From Coriaria nepalensis (lineage: Eukaryota > Streptophyta > Magnoliopsida > Cucurbitales > Coriariaceae), in assembly GCA_027186245.1 (NCBI GenBank), contig CP114492.1, positions 8,584,501-8,648,500 of the forward strand: a stretch of 64,000 nucleotides of DNA. The letters run 5' to 3'. Position 1 is the stretch's first letter, and every line of letters begins with the position of its first letter. Of the stretch, positions 33,101-48,100 are shown piece by piece. The notes under the pieces are model-generated. The model saw only the letters and a program-made list of their open reading frames with translations. It was not told where the DNA came from and did not search any database. The translations under genes and the position numbers were made by a program.

Positions 33101-36100
33101 CTGCTATTAAATTACCAAGCTCACAATATGATTTCTGATTTAGGGCCATGACCTTCTTGAGTTTGCAAGGGAATCAGTTGTTGTATATTTGGATGATGAG
33201 GATGGAGCGACAAGAAAAGATGCTGCCCTATGTTGTTGCAGATTAATTGCAAATTCTTTTTCTGGTATCACATCTGTCCAATTCAGTTCTGGTCGGTCAA
33301 GTCGAACTGGTGGGAAGCGACGGCATCTAATTGAGGAGGTATGGTATTTTTGCATAAATTGCAAAGCCCATATTGTGTTATATATAGCTAATGTCTTATG
33401 ATGTAATTCTCACTTCTTTTATGAAATAATTTGATTGAGTTAAGCTTAACAGGTATAAAATTTTGCAAACATTCACATAATATGCAAGTTAGTTCTAATT
33501 GGTTGACTCTGAAAAAGGAATCAACCCAGATGTTTGTAATGCTTGCACAGGAATTCTTGTGCCCAATCAATATGCTTGCTCACTAGCTAATATCATCATT
33601 GTGCAGCTTGTGGAAAAGCTTCTCATTGCAGCAGTTGCAGATGCCGATGTCACCGTGCGCAACTCTATCTTTTTCTCTTTGCACGGAAATATCGGGTTTG
33701 ATGATTTTTTGGCACAGGCCGATAGTCTGAGTGCTGTATTTGCTGCTCTAAATGATGAGGTTTGCTTCCACATAAAACTTTTGTATCTAATTGCATATGT
33801 TAAACATAGCTTATAGCCTTTACGGTTGATTCAGATGACAGTTTCTGTATATGCACCCTCACACATACACATACACTCAGAAACACGTCGATGTGGACTC
33901 ACTAACTTTTCGTTCTTGATGAATCATGAATGATATTGTTCTTGAATGATTATGTGGTGGTAAACAGTTTATTGTTACAATGTGATGGTAAACAGTTATT
34001 GTTACAATGTGATGGAACATTGTCACTGCTTTTAATTGACAACAGATCTATACCTTTTGCTTTTTCGATAAAGAGCTCAAGTGAAGCATCTTAACCATCG
34101 ATAACCTGTTAACGTTGTAGGATTTTGAAGTTCGAGAGTATGCAATATTTGTTTCTGGAAGGTTGTCTGAAAAAAATCCAGCATATGTTCTTCCAGCTCT
34201 TCGAAGGCATCTCATACAGTTGTTGACATATTTGGATCAGAGGTAAACGGTACAGGGTTTTGAATTTCTGTCAAGGATAGCTATAACAAATGTATTTTGT
34301 CTCATTTAGGCGGTGTATCAAATTAAAGTCTTCTGCTTAATTGATATAAACTTTTCTTGCTTATATGCAGAGCTGATAGCAAATGCCGAGAAGAAAGTGC
34401 TAAGTTACTGGGCTGTTTAATACGCAGCTGTGAACGACTAATACTTCCTTACATTGCTCCAATCCACAAGGTCTAAAATTCCAGATGGTGCTGATGCCAT
34501 CCTTCCTTTCTCTTATATCTTACCAATTGAATTTTTTAATTGTTCAGGCACTTGTGGCAAGACTTTGCGAGGGTACTGGCGTCAACGCTAACAATGGCGT
34601 CATAACTGGAGTTCTTGTTACAGTTGGTGATCTTGCTAGAGTGGTGGGTATATATGCTTCTTGTTTTTAGGATATTCTTGTGATTTTCCTAACTTGAATT
34701 AGATTTTCTTTACTATAGGGCCTCTTGGTATAAACTCCTTGTATGTATTTTGTTTCAATAGGGTGGGTTTGCAATGAGAAGGTATATTCCTGAACTTATG
34801 CCATTGATTGTTGAAGCTTTGTTGGATGGGGCTGCTGTTACCAAACGTGAAGTAACTGTTGCTACTCTTGGCCAAGTTGTGCAGAGCACCGGGTGTGTGA
34901 ATGATGCTATTTTCATTTCCGATTTATAATTGGTACTCTTGGAACCAAATCCAAGATAGTTTTTTCAGCCCCCTGTTGGGACCTGGGCAAAAAAATCAAA
35001 TTAACTTCCATTTTAGGCTGCTACACTATTTGAAAATATTGTTATTCTTTTTCCTTGAAGATTTATTATGTTAGTGTAAAGGTTTATTGTTCATAATTTT
35101 GACAGATATGTCATAACTCCGTATAATGAGTATCCACAGTTACTTGGGTTACTGTTGAAATTGTTAAATGGGGAACTGGCATGGTCTACGAGGCGTGAAG
35201 TACTAAAGGTGATTGCTTAAGAACTAGAGTGCTTTACTTTAAATTGTCAACTTGTTTTGTTCTGATAACACTCTTGGTTTTCATCAGGTTCTAGGAATTA
35301 TGGGTGCTTTGGATCCTCATGCTCATAAAAGAAACCAACTAAGCTTGCCAGGGTCACACAGAGATGTTAACCGTGCTGCAAGTGATTCTGGTCAACACAT
35401 TCAGTCGGTAGATGAATTGCCTATGGACCTGTGGCCATCCTTTGCAACATCTGAAGATTATTATTCCACGGTGGGTGTCTTATTATTGCTGATTTGGCTT
35501 TTACAGTTTAAATGTGTGAATTTTACTCATGGATACCAGGCAAATAATTACACATTCACGCGCCTGTATATTTATTGTATGTGTGTTTCATTCCAGGTTG
35601 CAATTAATTCTCTTATGAGAATACTTAGAGATCCTTCCCTTGCTAGTTACCATCTAAAGGTGGTTGGATCTCTTATGTTCATATTCAAGGTATACTTGTC
35701 ATGAGGTTACTGTTCTTTTCATTCATTTTTGTTGTTAATACTACTATAATTGTTCTTGTTCTTGTTCATCTTGTTAATAATTACTCTAATGTCTTTTTTC
35801 CCTTTCCTCTCTTTTGTGTTGCAAACTAAAGTCAATGGGCTTGGGATCTGTTCCATACTTGCCAAAGGTTAGTCGATCAATTGTTTAGTTGTAACTGGTT
35901 ATTCTATTAATTTTTGAGTTGTCTGTGTGCCATCAGTTTGTAACAAATGACCGTTCCTTGAAATTGGTTTTAGTGATGATACACTGTTCAACCGATCAGG
36001 TTTCTTTATATAAGGATCTTTTTGGTCCCATTTGCTAAAAATTACATTTCATGACTTCGGTTTGAGATGATCAAGCTATTTGCTACTTGGAAATCTGGTC

Positions 36101-39100
36101 AACCCTTGTTCTCTCCGTATCTTATTGTGCCGAAAACATGTAGTCTATAAACTCTGGACCTTGGATCTGAAGATTCTGAACTCATATTTTCAAAAGGTCA
36201 ATTAGTGCAATCTTAGCTACAACTGCTGAAATCAACCATCCACTGAATTCTTGTGATGTTTTAGATTTCTGATTGGTATGCTGAATAATTTGTGTTTATA
36301 AGCTTGATCAAGCGAGGATTCCTACCTTTTCTTGCATTCAGGTTTTGCCCGATCTCTTCCATACAGTCTGTACATGTGATGATACCCTAAAGGATTTTGT
36401 GACCTGGAAGCTAGGAACTCTGGTGTCTATTGTGCGTCAGGTAATGGTTTCTTATGCAAGGACATTGTCTTTAATTGAAAAATGGTGTGTTTTTGTCGAT
36501 ATCAATATCTAGTTTTATATTCTTGTGCAGCATATTCGAAAATATTTGCCGGAGTTGCTCTCTCTAATATTGGAATTATGGTCATCCTTCAGTTTTCCAT
36601 CGACAGGCCGGCCTGCACGAGGCTATCCCGTATGTAATGTTTTTCTCTTATAGTAGTATTAGGCTATTCGCTATTCTGATTATTGACATTACATATAATA
36701 TTTTATTTTTCTGCTTAGGTTTTGCATTTAGTGGAACAGCTTTGCTTGGCTCTCAATGATGAGTTTAGAACATATCTTATTGTTATTCTACCTCGTTGTA
36801 TTCAAGTGCTAAGTGATGCAGAGAGGTGTAACGACTATACCTATGTTCTTGATATCCTACACACTCTCGAAGTTTTCGGTGGTTAGTCCTCCTCCTTTAT
36901 GGATGTTGTGCTACTTAAATTTATCTAGTTCCAATATGATTTGGAACCTCACGATGTAGAAATTCTATTTGTATGGAGTTGAACTCTAATATTGAGACTT
37001 CAAAGCACAAACTCACTTAATTGAATGACTTGCAATTTTCTTATAGAGCTCAAGAATATCTTATTTAAGGTATAGTAGAACCTCGATAAATTAATAATCT
37101 CATTTAAATAATATTTTTATTCGGTCCCGACTTGGGGATAACGTGCTAAATTAATAATTCGCTATATTTATATGATAATGCATCATACAAATTTTATACA
37201 GGTTCCTGCAACATTTAAATTAATAATTTTCTGACATAGTGCTTATATAAGGCCTTCCTAAAATATGACTCAATCATTGGTTGTTTCTTATTGAAATTGA
37301 CATCAACTTGGCTCTCCTCTCTAACTTTTCTTAACCATTGCTTGAATTTGAGATTTGCATGGTGAGAATTGAGTCACAATGGGCTTTCCATCTATACTCA
37401 CCAATGTTCATTTCCATATTTAATTAGCTTCTAAATGGGCTTAACAAATTAGAAATACCTTGAAAAATTAATAATTTATTAATTCATTGATTATTTAATA
37501 TTTTGCTAAATTTATAGATTTTTTTGGTCCCAAGACTAGTAATTTATCGAGATTTTACTCTAGTTCTTTAGAACTCAAGAATTGAAGGAGTTCGGCTTCA
37601 TGGTGTAGGCACATTAGATGAACATATGCATCTGCTTCTTCCTGCCCTTATTCGCCTGTTTAAAGTCGATGCTCCCATGGAAATAAGACGAGCTTCCATC
37701 AAAACTTTGACAAGACTGATCCCTCGTGTTCAGGTTGGCCTCTAGTTTTCAGTTAGTGTACTCATATTTTAAGATTTACATCAATGTATAATAATCTTAA
37801 TATCTGTAGCGTGGAATAACCATTATATTTCTATTATGCAGGTTACAGGTCACATATCTTCCCTTGTGCATCACCTGAAGCTTGTCTTGGATGGGTGAGT
37901 TCGCTCTTGGATAGGAAATCTCTTTGTTTGAGAATTTGATATTTTGAAATTCACACAAGCACTTGGGAAAACCATAATCTTGCTTCCAATATATGTAGAA
38001 TTTTGTCTGTCTTAAATACTGAATCCAACAATTGATCATGGCAACTTAATGCTCAGCAATATAAGCATTGTGGGGGTGATATATATAGATATATATATAT
38101 ATATATATATATAAATATATAACCAAAAGGGCACTGTTGAATCGTATCTTTTGTTGAAAATATGGAAAGATGTTGTGAAGATTCTGTTAGAAGAAATCTT
38201 AGGATACTTTCCTAAAAATATAGAATTGTAAATAGATAGTTAAGATTTACCATAACTAATCTACGGTTTCCTATGTATAAATAGTATAGGGTTGTAACAT
38301 GAAAATATAGAAAATTATCAAAGTTTTCCATGGTATCAGAGCTTAGGCTCTTCTAAGGTTACTCACGGCAGACTTAATAAGCCCGTGATTTCTATCCGTT
38401 TCTGGCTCGGAAAAACCAGACCTTATTTGAAGACTTATTCTTCAAACTTCCAACAACATGGACGATGATTCTTCAATGATCATTGGGAAGAAACCATTGG
38501 TTCTAAGCCTCAATGAGAAGTCTACCATTCAGATCACAACTCACCTTCTGAATGGACAGAACTTCCTACGATGTTCTCAATTGTTGAGACCGTTTCTCCG
38601 AGGCAGAGGAAAGATGGGGTATATAACCGGAACAACGACACCAAGTATGAAGGATTCGAGCTATGCTACCTGGGAAGAAGAGAACCATTCTCGTAAACTC
38701 CATGCTTAAGGATATTAGTCAAAACTACATATATCTTCCTACTGCAAAGGAAGTTTGGGATGTTGTATCCTCCACTTTCTCAGGCTTGGGAAACTCAGCT
38801 TAAGTATATGAGATCAAGACAAAAATTCGAGAGATGATACAAGGAGAGATGACTGTTACCAATTACTAAACTAAGATGTTAGGGTTATGACAAGAATTAG
38901 ATCTGTTTTATAATCTTGACTAAGCATGTGCAACAGATACTGCACAGGTCAAGAAAAAAGAGAAAGATATGGTTTTTGAGTTCTTAGCTGGTCTCAATCC
39001 TGACCTAGATGAAGCAAAAGGACGAATTCTAGGAAAAGAACCATTGCCCTCTACAAGGGAAGTTTTTTCAGAGATTAGAAGGGAAGAGGGCCGTAAGATA

Positions 39101-42100
39101 GTGATGATGGGAAAGAAGGGCTCTATGGAGACTCTTGAAAATTCTACCCTTAACACCATGGTACCAACAGAAACTATGGTAACAGCAGCAGCGGCGTTTA
39201 AGCCAAAAGGGTCTAATTCCTCTATGGCCAACCCTCGAGGTTTGATGAGAAGGTGAAGGTCTGGTGTGATTATTGTAACAAGCTTAGACACACTAGGGCT
39301 ACTTGTTGGAAGATTCATAGAAATCCTCAAAAGTGGAAGGGCAGCCGAAGTGGAGACAAAAATAGTCATGGGATGCATGCTTCTATTGAAGTCAAGACAC
39401 CCTCTCCATCTCTTAGCAAAGAGCAACTTGATCAAATATACAAAATAATCAGCTAGATTCCTACTTCTAGTTCAGCTTTAGGTTTATTTGCTCAAAAAGG
39501 TAGTTTTCCCATAGCTTCAACTGTCTGTTCTAATCTAGAATCATGGATCATTGATTATGGTGCTTCTGATCCATGACACATTCTTCTCATGTTTTCTCTT
39601 CATATACTACTTGTCCCGGTAATCGTAAAATTCGTATAGCAGATGGGAGTTTATCTCCAATTGCAGGAACAGGTTCAGTTGTAATTTCAAATAATTTCAC
39701 CCTAAAATCTATCTTATCCTAAGCTATCGTGTAATCTCTTATCTGTTAGCAAACTCACCAAAGATTCTAATTGCCTAGTGAAATTCTATGATTCTTACTG
39801 TGAATTTCAGGACCAACATTCGAAGAAGATGATTGGCAGTGCTAGAATGGTTGATGGACTCTATTATTTTGATGACTCGACTACCGAGTGTGGATAAGCT
39901 CAAGATGCCATCAGTAGTGTTTCTATTCCTGTTATTGATAAAATAATGTTATGGCACTATAAGTTATACCATCTTAGTTTTCCTTATCTTAAGTATTTGT
40001 TTCCATCCTTCTTAAAAAATAGTAATGTTAACTCACTGTGTCTTCAATGTGAACCTTGTCAATTATCAAAGCATCATAGAGTTTCCTATAAATCTCATTC
40101 TTATTAAGCTTTTAAACCTTTTACTTAATTCACAGTAACATTTGGGGACCCTCTAAAGTAACAACTATTTCTGGTACTAGATGGTTTATCTCATTTATTG
40201 ATGACCATACTAGGATATGTTGGATGTTTCTACTAAAAGAAAAAGTTGAAGCTGCTAAAAAATTCAAAGAGTTCTATTATATGATTGAAAATCAGTTCGA
40301 AACACGAATCCAAGTTCTTAGAACTGATAACGGCAAAGAATACTTCAATTCAATTCAACATGATTTTTTGACAGAAAAAGGCATACTTCATCAATCTACA
40401 TGTTTTGATACCCCTCAACAAAATGGGATAACTGAAAGAAAAAATAGACACCTACTAGAAGTTACTAGATCAATTATGTTTACTATGGGGTCCCTAAGTA
40501 TCTATGGGGGGAGATAGTTCTTACAATCACATATCTTATACGAACATAACCGATCAAAACTTGATCCTAAAGCTGAAATGTGTCTTTGTGGGCTATTCTC
40601 CAAATCAAAAAGGGTATAAATGCTACAATCCTACCTCAAAAAAATTATGTGAGTATGGATGTCACTTTCTTTGAAAACACACCTTATTTTACCAAAAATT
40701 CTCTTCAGGGGGAGAGTCATTCTATGGAAGATCATTTTTGGGAAACCTCAAATTCCTTACCTTTACCAGTTCTAGACCACCTACTCTAAATGTTCCTTCA
40801 TCAAGTACTCCACCCAACCCTTCCTTACCTATAGAATCAAACATTATAAACTCTTTTTTAGGGGGAGAGACATTACAAACTGTGCAGCAACCTGATTTGC
40901 TAGTTTACTCTCGGAGGAAGCAGATTTCAGATTAAGGAACCACAACCTTCTACCTACCAAGACTCCTCTTTGGATAATGGTCTTGTTAATGAAACAGGTA
41001 TGACAATTCCAAATGTCTTGAATCATCATCAAACTGTTTTTATAAAATCTGATGCAAAATCTAATAATGATATTCTTATTGCCCTTAGGAAACAAACTCG
41101 TACTTGTACTATGCATCCTATTGCTAAATATGTCTCCTATCATAGGTTATCTCCTAGCTATAGAACCTTAACTGCTATTCTGTCCAATGTTTCAATTCCG
41201 AAAGATATCCAGGAAGCAATGAGCCAACCTGAGTGGAAGATGGCAGTATTGGAAGAGATGAGGGCACTTGAGAAGAATGATACTCGGGAGATTATCTGAT
41301 TACCTAATGGAGGAAGAACAGTAGGCTGCAAATGGGTGTTTACTGTGAAATACAATGCTGATGGGAATATCGAAAGGTACAAGGCAAGGCTTGTGGCTAA
41401 AGGTTTCACACAAACCTATGGAATAGATTACCAAGAAACATTTGCTCCAGTTGCTAAGGCAAACTCTATTAGAGTATTACTTTCTCTCTGCTAACTTTGA
41501 GTGGCTTTTACAACAACTAGATGTGAAGAATGTGTTCCTTAATGGGGAATTAGAAGAGGAAGTGTTTATGAACTTACCTTCTGGCTTTGAACCACATTAT
41601 GGGACATAGAAAATTTGCAAGCTAAGGAAGTCACTATATGGTCTAAAGCAATCACCTAAAGCATGGTTTGGTCGACTTACTAAGTCTCTGAAGGGTCGTG
41701 GATATCACCAAACTCAAGCAGACCATATGTTGTTTGTCAAGCATTCAATGGATGGTAAGATTGCTATTCTCATTGTATATGTAGATGATATGATCTTAAC
41801 TAGAAGTGATGTGGATGAACTAGAAAAATTGAAGAAATTTCTGGCCATGGAATTTGAAATAAAAGATCTTGGATCTGTGAAGTATTTTTTGGGAATGAAA
41901 CTTGCAAGATCTAACAAGGGAATTTTTGTTTCTCAAGGGAAGTATGTCCTTGATCTGCCTAAGGAAACAGGGTACCTAGGATGCAAATCGGCTGAAACTC
42001 CTATGGAAGCAAATTTAAAGTTAGAGGTAGGAACAGTTTCAAAGACTAGTGGGAAGACTCATCTATCTAACTCATACTAGACCAAATATAGCATTTGCGG

Positions 42101-45100
42101 TTAGTGTTGTGAGTCAATTCATGCACTCACCAGGAGAGGAACATTTTGATGCTGTGTACATAATTCTAAAGTACCTAAAAGGAAAATTGGGAAGAGGGTT
42201 ACTATTTCAAAATCGTTGTCACATTAGAATTGAAGCATTTACAGATGCTGACTTGGCAGGAAGTGTGACTGACAGAAGATCAACTTCCGGCTATTGTACT
42301 GATGTTGGCGGGAATTTAGTAACTTGGAGAAGTAAAAAACAGAAAGTAGTAGCTAGAAGTAGTGTAGAAGCTGAGTTTAAAGCAGTTGCTCACGGGATTT
42401 GTGAAATCTTATGGTTAAAGAGACTACTTGAGGATCTAAAAATCTCGAGTACTACTCCTATGACACTTTACTGTGACAACAAAGTAGCTATCAGCATTGC
42501 TCATAATTCCGTTCAACACGACAAGACTAAACATGTGGAAATTGACGGACATTTCATTAAAGAGAAGTTGGAAGAAGGCATTATGTGTATGCCTTACATT
42601 CCCACGGAGCAACAAGTGGCAGATATCTTTACCAAAGAGTCACAAAAGACTCAATTCGACAGGCTTGTATGCAAGCTTGGTTTACTATACATATTTGAAC
42701 CAGCTTGAGGGGGAGTGTTGAAAATATGGAAAGATATTGTGAAGATTCTGTTAGAAGAAATCTTAGGATACTTTCCTAAAAATATGGAATTGTAAATAGA
42801 TAGTTAAGATTTACCATAACTAATCTAGGGTTTCCTATGTATAAATAGTCTAGGGTTGTAACATGAAAATATATAAAATTATCAGTTTTTCATCTTCTCG
42901 TTTTGCTAATCTAACTATTACTTGTTTGACTTTAACATCATGCTTTGTAGGAGGAATGATGAGCTCCAAAAGGATGCTATTGATGCACTTTGCTGCCTAG
43001 CTCAGGCCCTTGGGGAAGACTTCACTATTTTTATCCCCTCAATACATAAACTTCTACTGAAACATCGTTTGCGGGTGTTGTCTCTTCACTAATTTTTGTC
43101 ATTCTCTCTTTTATGTACTACATGATTATTTTGAATAGGTTCTGGAAAATTGTAAGAATATAGGGTATTGTATTTCAGCACAAGGAATTTGAGGAAATTG
43201 AAGGGCGTTTGCGAAGGCGGGAACCACTTATCTTGGGGAGCACAGGTTCCCAACGATTAAGTCGGCGTGTTCCGGTGGAGGTTATTAGTGATCCTTTAGA
43301 TGACTTGGAGACCGACCCTTACGAAGATGGGTCTGATGCGCATAAACAGTTTAGAGGCCATCAGGTATCTCTTATGTGCCAAAAACTATGTTATCTAAAT
43401 GTCTTTTTACTTTGTTATGCATGGCAATGGCTTAATTTGGGTTTTGTATTGCTAGATATCATATAATGTCTCATTCTTACAAGTCTCCATACCTCTTCAC
43501 TCACCAATATGTATCATATCTGTTTACAATGCAGTTTTTTAGCCCTTTTATATGTTTCTAAAGTTTCCTCAGGTGCAATGTTATATGCAGGTCAACGATG
43601 CTCGATTACGTGCTGCTGGGGAGGCTTCACAACGAAGCACTAAGGAAGACTGGGCTGAATGGATGAGGCATTTTAGCATTGAGCTGCTAAAGCAATCTCC
43701 ATCACCCGCCTTACGGACATGTGCCCGGCTTGCGCAGTTGCAGGTATGGTTGGTTCTTACTACCATTTGTTTGGACATTTTATATCATAGAATGTGGTTC
43801 TCATCCTGAGGTTTTGCAGCCTTTCATCGGCCGTGAATTGTTTGCAGCGGGTTTTGTTAGCTGTTGGGCACAATTAAATGACTCCACTCAGAAACATTTA
43901 GTTCGGAGCTTGGAGATGGCATTTTCTTCTCCAAATATTCCTCCTGAAATTTTGGCCACACTTCTCAATCTGGTATGTTCCTATGTAGTTTTATTTTTTC
44001 GTTGATACTAAAAATTAATGCACTGCTTGGCACAACAACTGCACTCACTCTCCTTTATTTTTTGTTTGTTAAATCTATCGTTTATATTTCAGGCAGAGTT
44101 CATGGAACATGACGAGAAACCTCTTCCTATTGATATCCGTCTTCTTGGTGCACTGGCAGAGAAGGTTTTTGCTTTTTCTCATGACTTTTACTCTTGTTCT
44201 ATGGTATTATGTTACTTAGTTGTAAAGTATCATGCATGCAGTGTCGAGCATTTGCTAAAGCTCTACATTACAAAGAAATGGAATTTGAGGGGGCTCGCTC
44301 GAAGAAGATGGATGCTAATCCCGTTGCTGTAGTTGAAGCACTTATACATATAAATAATCAATTGCACCAACATGAGGTCGATTTCAAATAAGTTCACTTC
44401 CTCCTAAACTTCACTTGGCTGATATTTCTTCAGGCGTTGCTTTCTAATTTTTATTTGGAACATATCTGGTGTGGCTCTGTTGATGATGTTTCTGCTTTTG
44501 TCTAGGCTGCTGTTGGGATATTGACACATGCTCAGCAACATTTGGATGTTCAACTGAAGGAGTCTTGGTAATTTTAATTCTTACCCAAGTGTTTTAAATA
44601 AATCTCTAAGGTGTCCTGGATCGTCCCTTTTCATTTTTTTTCCCTCGTACCAGATGGATGAATGATAAATGATTGTAGTACCTTTGCAGAAAATATTCAA
44701 TCAATAAGGATTTTATGTTAGGTTGTTTTTCTTAGGTATGAGAAGTTGCAGCGATGGGATGATGCTCTCAAAGTGTACACCGCCAAAGCCTCTCAAGCAT
44801 CCAATCCGCAACTTGTATCAGAGGCCACTTTGGGTCTGTAATCTGTCTTCTTTTCTTGGTCTAGTCCATTTTCCTTATAATTAGTTTCAGTAGTTTTGGT
44901 TTGTCAATGTTACTGGAGGAATAAATTCTGATTCTTCATAGTAAATTAGAGATAAGATATGAGAATATGGGTTGGGATTCTTCCTGTGTTTTTCAATTCA
45001 AACTTATAGGAATAATTCTTTCCTGCCTTAGCTTCTAAAGATCCTTGGTGTGTGTACTGTAGGACGGATGAGATGCCTTGCTGCATTAGCTCGATGGGAA

Positions 45101-48100
45101 GAGCTTAACAATTTGTGTAAGGAATACTGGACGCCGGCCGAAGCTGCTGCACGACTAGAAATGGCTCCAATGGTAAGATCTTGACATTGACATGTAAAGT
45201 GCAATATCTTTACAGGACTTAACTATTTTTGTGGGTGCACCAGGCTGCAAATGCTGCTTGGAATATGGGAGAGTGGGATCAAATGGCAGATTATGTGTGT
45301 CGGTTAGATGATGGTGATGAAACCAAATTTCGTGGTTTAGGAAATGCTGCTGCCAGTGGTGATGGAAGCAGTAATGGCACATTCTTTAGGGCTGTATTAT
45401 TAGTCCGTAGAGGGAAGGTAATGGAAATGCAGACTTTTCTACCGTTTTTGGGGCTTGATTAGCACTGTACCCCCTTTCGCCTAGTCTTCTTGTAACTTTT
45501 CCCATCCTATCTCCCTTCCAGTATGACGAAGCACGGGAATATGTTGACAGAGCTAGGAAATGCTTGGCAACGGAACTTGCTGCTTTGGTTAGTTATTGAA
45601 CTGCATTGCTACTTTAGTAATTGTTCTTTCTTTGATCCCCCCTTTGAAGTCATTTTCACATTTGAATGTGTTGTACAAGGTGAAGAGCAAAGGGTTAGTG
45701 CTTTTTGGAAATTGGAAACTTATAATCAAATCTTTTATTTTTTTTCTTTGAAGTTCAGAATCTAGCTATTCCTGTCTTACATGGGACTAATCATTTTATC
45801 AGCCTTTAATACCTCTGGACTATCTTCATCTTATAGTAATGATGATCGTATTCCTCTTATTAGGTTCTTGAGAGTTATGAGCGTGCTTACAGCAATATGG
45901 TCCGTGTTCAGCAACTGTCAGAGCTGGAGGAGGTTTGCTTTTATAAGGAAATCCTTGTTTTGCTTTTGCATTCTCCACTCAGTCAAACAACCCTTAATAT
46001 TGAATATATGGGGTTTGTATAGGTCATTGATTACTGTACACTTCCGGTTGGTAACCCTGTTGCCGAGGGTCGGCGCACCCTTATTCGTAATATGTGGACA
46101 GACCGGATACAAGGAGCAAAACGGAATGTCGAGGTAGATATGTTTTATACTCCTATTATGGTTGTAGAATATTTTTTCTTTGGGGGGTAGAATTCCCTTT
46201 TGGACCGACAAGAATCAAGTATGTTGAAGTGTGAAAAACCACTTTGTGGGAAGTGTTATTGTGTGATAAGTCTTACGGGTGTTCCTCTTATAGATTATCT
46301 GCCTTGATTTTTAATCCGTGCTCTTAGCTGTAAAGTGAAATCAAGTGTATGATGTCACTGCTTACTAATTACTCTCAAGAGTATGATACTGGCTGGGTTC
46401 AAACTTTGTTTTTTTTTTAATAGAATGAGGATATAGTGGCATGCTTTACAAATTTTTATGGGCTGATGGCTCGAGAAGAGGGGGGGAGGGGGGATCAGTT
46501 TCTTGATGGTATGCAACTTACCTTTGTATGCTTGAAAATTCAGGTCTGGCAGGTGCTTTTAGCTGTTAGAGCACTTGTGTTACCTCCCACTGAAGACATT
46601 GATACTTGGCTCAAGTTTGCTTCTCTGTGTCGGAAAAGTAACCGTATTGGCCAAGCTAGATCTACTTTAGTGAAACTCTTGCAGGTCAGTTGGCACAATT
46701 TTTAATATGGAATCTAACTTGAGGATTTTTTTTTCTAAACATCATTGTTGTTAATTCTGCTTAGTATGACCCCGAAACATCTTCTGAAAATGGATGGTAC
46801 TCTGGACCACCTCAAGTGATGCTTGCATACTTAAAATACCAATGGTCGCTTGGGGAGGATCTTAAGCGCAAGGAAGCGTTTGCCAGGCTACAGGCATGAG
46901 ATTTTCATTTGTTCTTCCATAAATCATTCTCCATGATCCCCTAACCCATTTGTTATGCCTTTCAAGAACTCTAAAAGTAAGTTCTGTTTTCTCTTTCGTG
47001 CCACTTCTATTGTATAGGTTTTGACTCGAGAGCTTTCAAGTGCATCTTTCCTTCAGCCAATTACACCAACTGCCTTCACTAGTGGCACAAGCTTTAGTGT
47101 TCCACTCCTTGCTCGTGTATATCTTAAACTTGGAAGCTGGCAATGGGCCCTTTCGCCAGGATTGGATGATGATTCCATACAAGGTAGCTAAAATGATTTA
47201 GAATAGTTTTTATATTCTTAGAGAAATATTGATATTCGTGTTGATGATATTTGTTGCAGAAATCCTTGCTGCATTCAGGAATGCCACCCAGTGCGCAAAT
47301 AATTGGGCAAAGGCATGGCACACATGGGCATTGTTCAATACAGCTGTTATGTCTCACTATATTGCAACAGGTCATCCTGTTGTTGCAGGAAAGTTTGTTG
47401 TCGCAGCAGTTACTGGATATTTTCATTCTATAGCGTGTGCAGCAAATTTCAAAGGTGTTGATGACAGCTTACAGGTGATTAAATTTCTGATGCATGGAAA
47501 TGAAATGCATCCTAGATGTTATATGGATTAAAATCTTAGTGTATTCTACCTTTGCTTCAGGATATACTCCGTCTTCTCACATTGTGGTTCAACCATGGAG
47601 CTACTGCAGAAGTCCAAATGGCTCTACAGGAAGGGTTTAAACATGTCAATATTAACACATGGTTGGTAGTTTTACCTCAAATCATAGCCAGGATCCATTC
47701 TAATAACCATGCTGTGAGAGAACTGATACAATCTCTATTGGTACGAATTGGGCAAAGCCATCCACAGGTTTGTTAGAATGGTCTCCCTATGATTTGAAAT
47801 TTTAACAGTAGCATAATAAATGGATAGGTCTGAGGTTTGATCTAAATTTCTCTATGCGGATCAAGTCATCACCACAGATGCGTTGCAAATTTTTTCTATG
47901 CGTACTGAAATATTTGAATTTTACAGGCTTTGATGTACCCTCTTCTTGTAGCATGTAAATCGATTAGCAATTTACGCAAAGCTGCAGCACATGAAGTGGT
48001 TGAAAAAGTCCGGCAGCATAGTGGTCTACTTGTGGATCAGGTGATTTATTGTTTGATTTCACAATAACTTTACAATTTTCTTTGTCCATATATCTATATA

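Larger units (their letters stand above)
38152..42892 (+). mobile_element. Ty1/copia LTR retrotransposon, full-length but inactive
   Basis: 4741 bp, same orientation as TOR. It has two short LTRs (179 and 177 bp), a primer site at 38331-38342, gag with a CCHC knuckle, protease, integrase, reverse transcriptase and RNase H in copia order, and a purine tract at 42707-42715. The flanks TCTTT (38147-38151) and TCTTC (42893-42897) form a 5-bp target duplication with one change. The LTRs differ by 6 substitutions and a 2-bp indel, implying a fairly recent insertion. The internal region has several stops and frameshifts, so it cannot move by itself. Confidence 0.95.
37895..42950 (+). other. TOR intron 24, expanded by a retrotransposon
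   Basis: This 5056-bp intron lies between exons ending 37894 (LDG) and starting 42951 (RNDELQKDA). Without the 4741-bp copia insertion plus its target duplication it would be about 310 bp, typical for this gene. An AT microsatellite (about 38081-38113) precedes the insertion. Confidence 0.9.
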
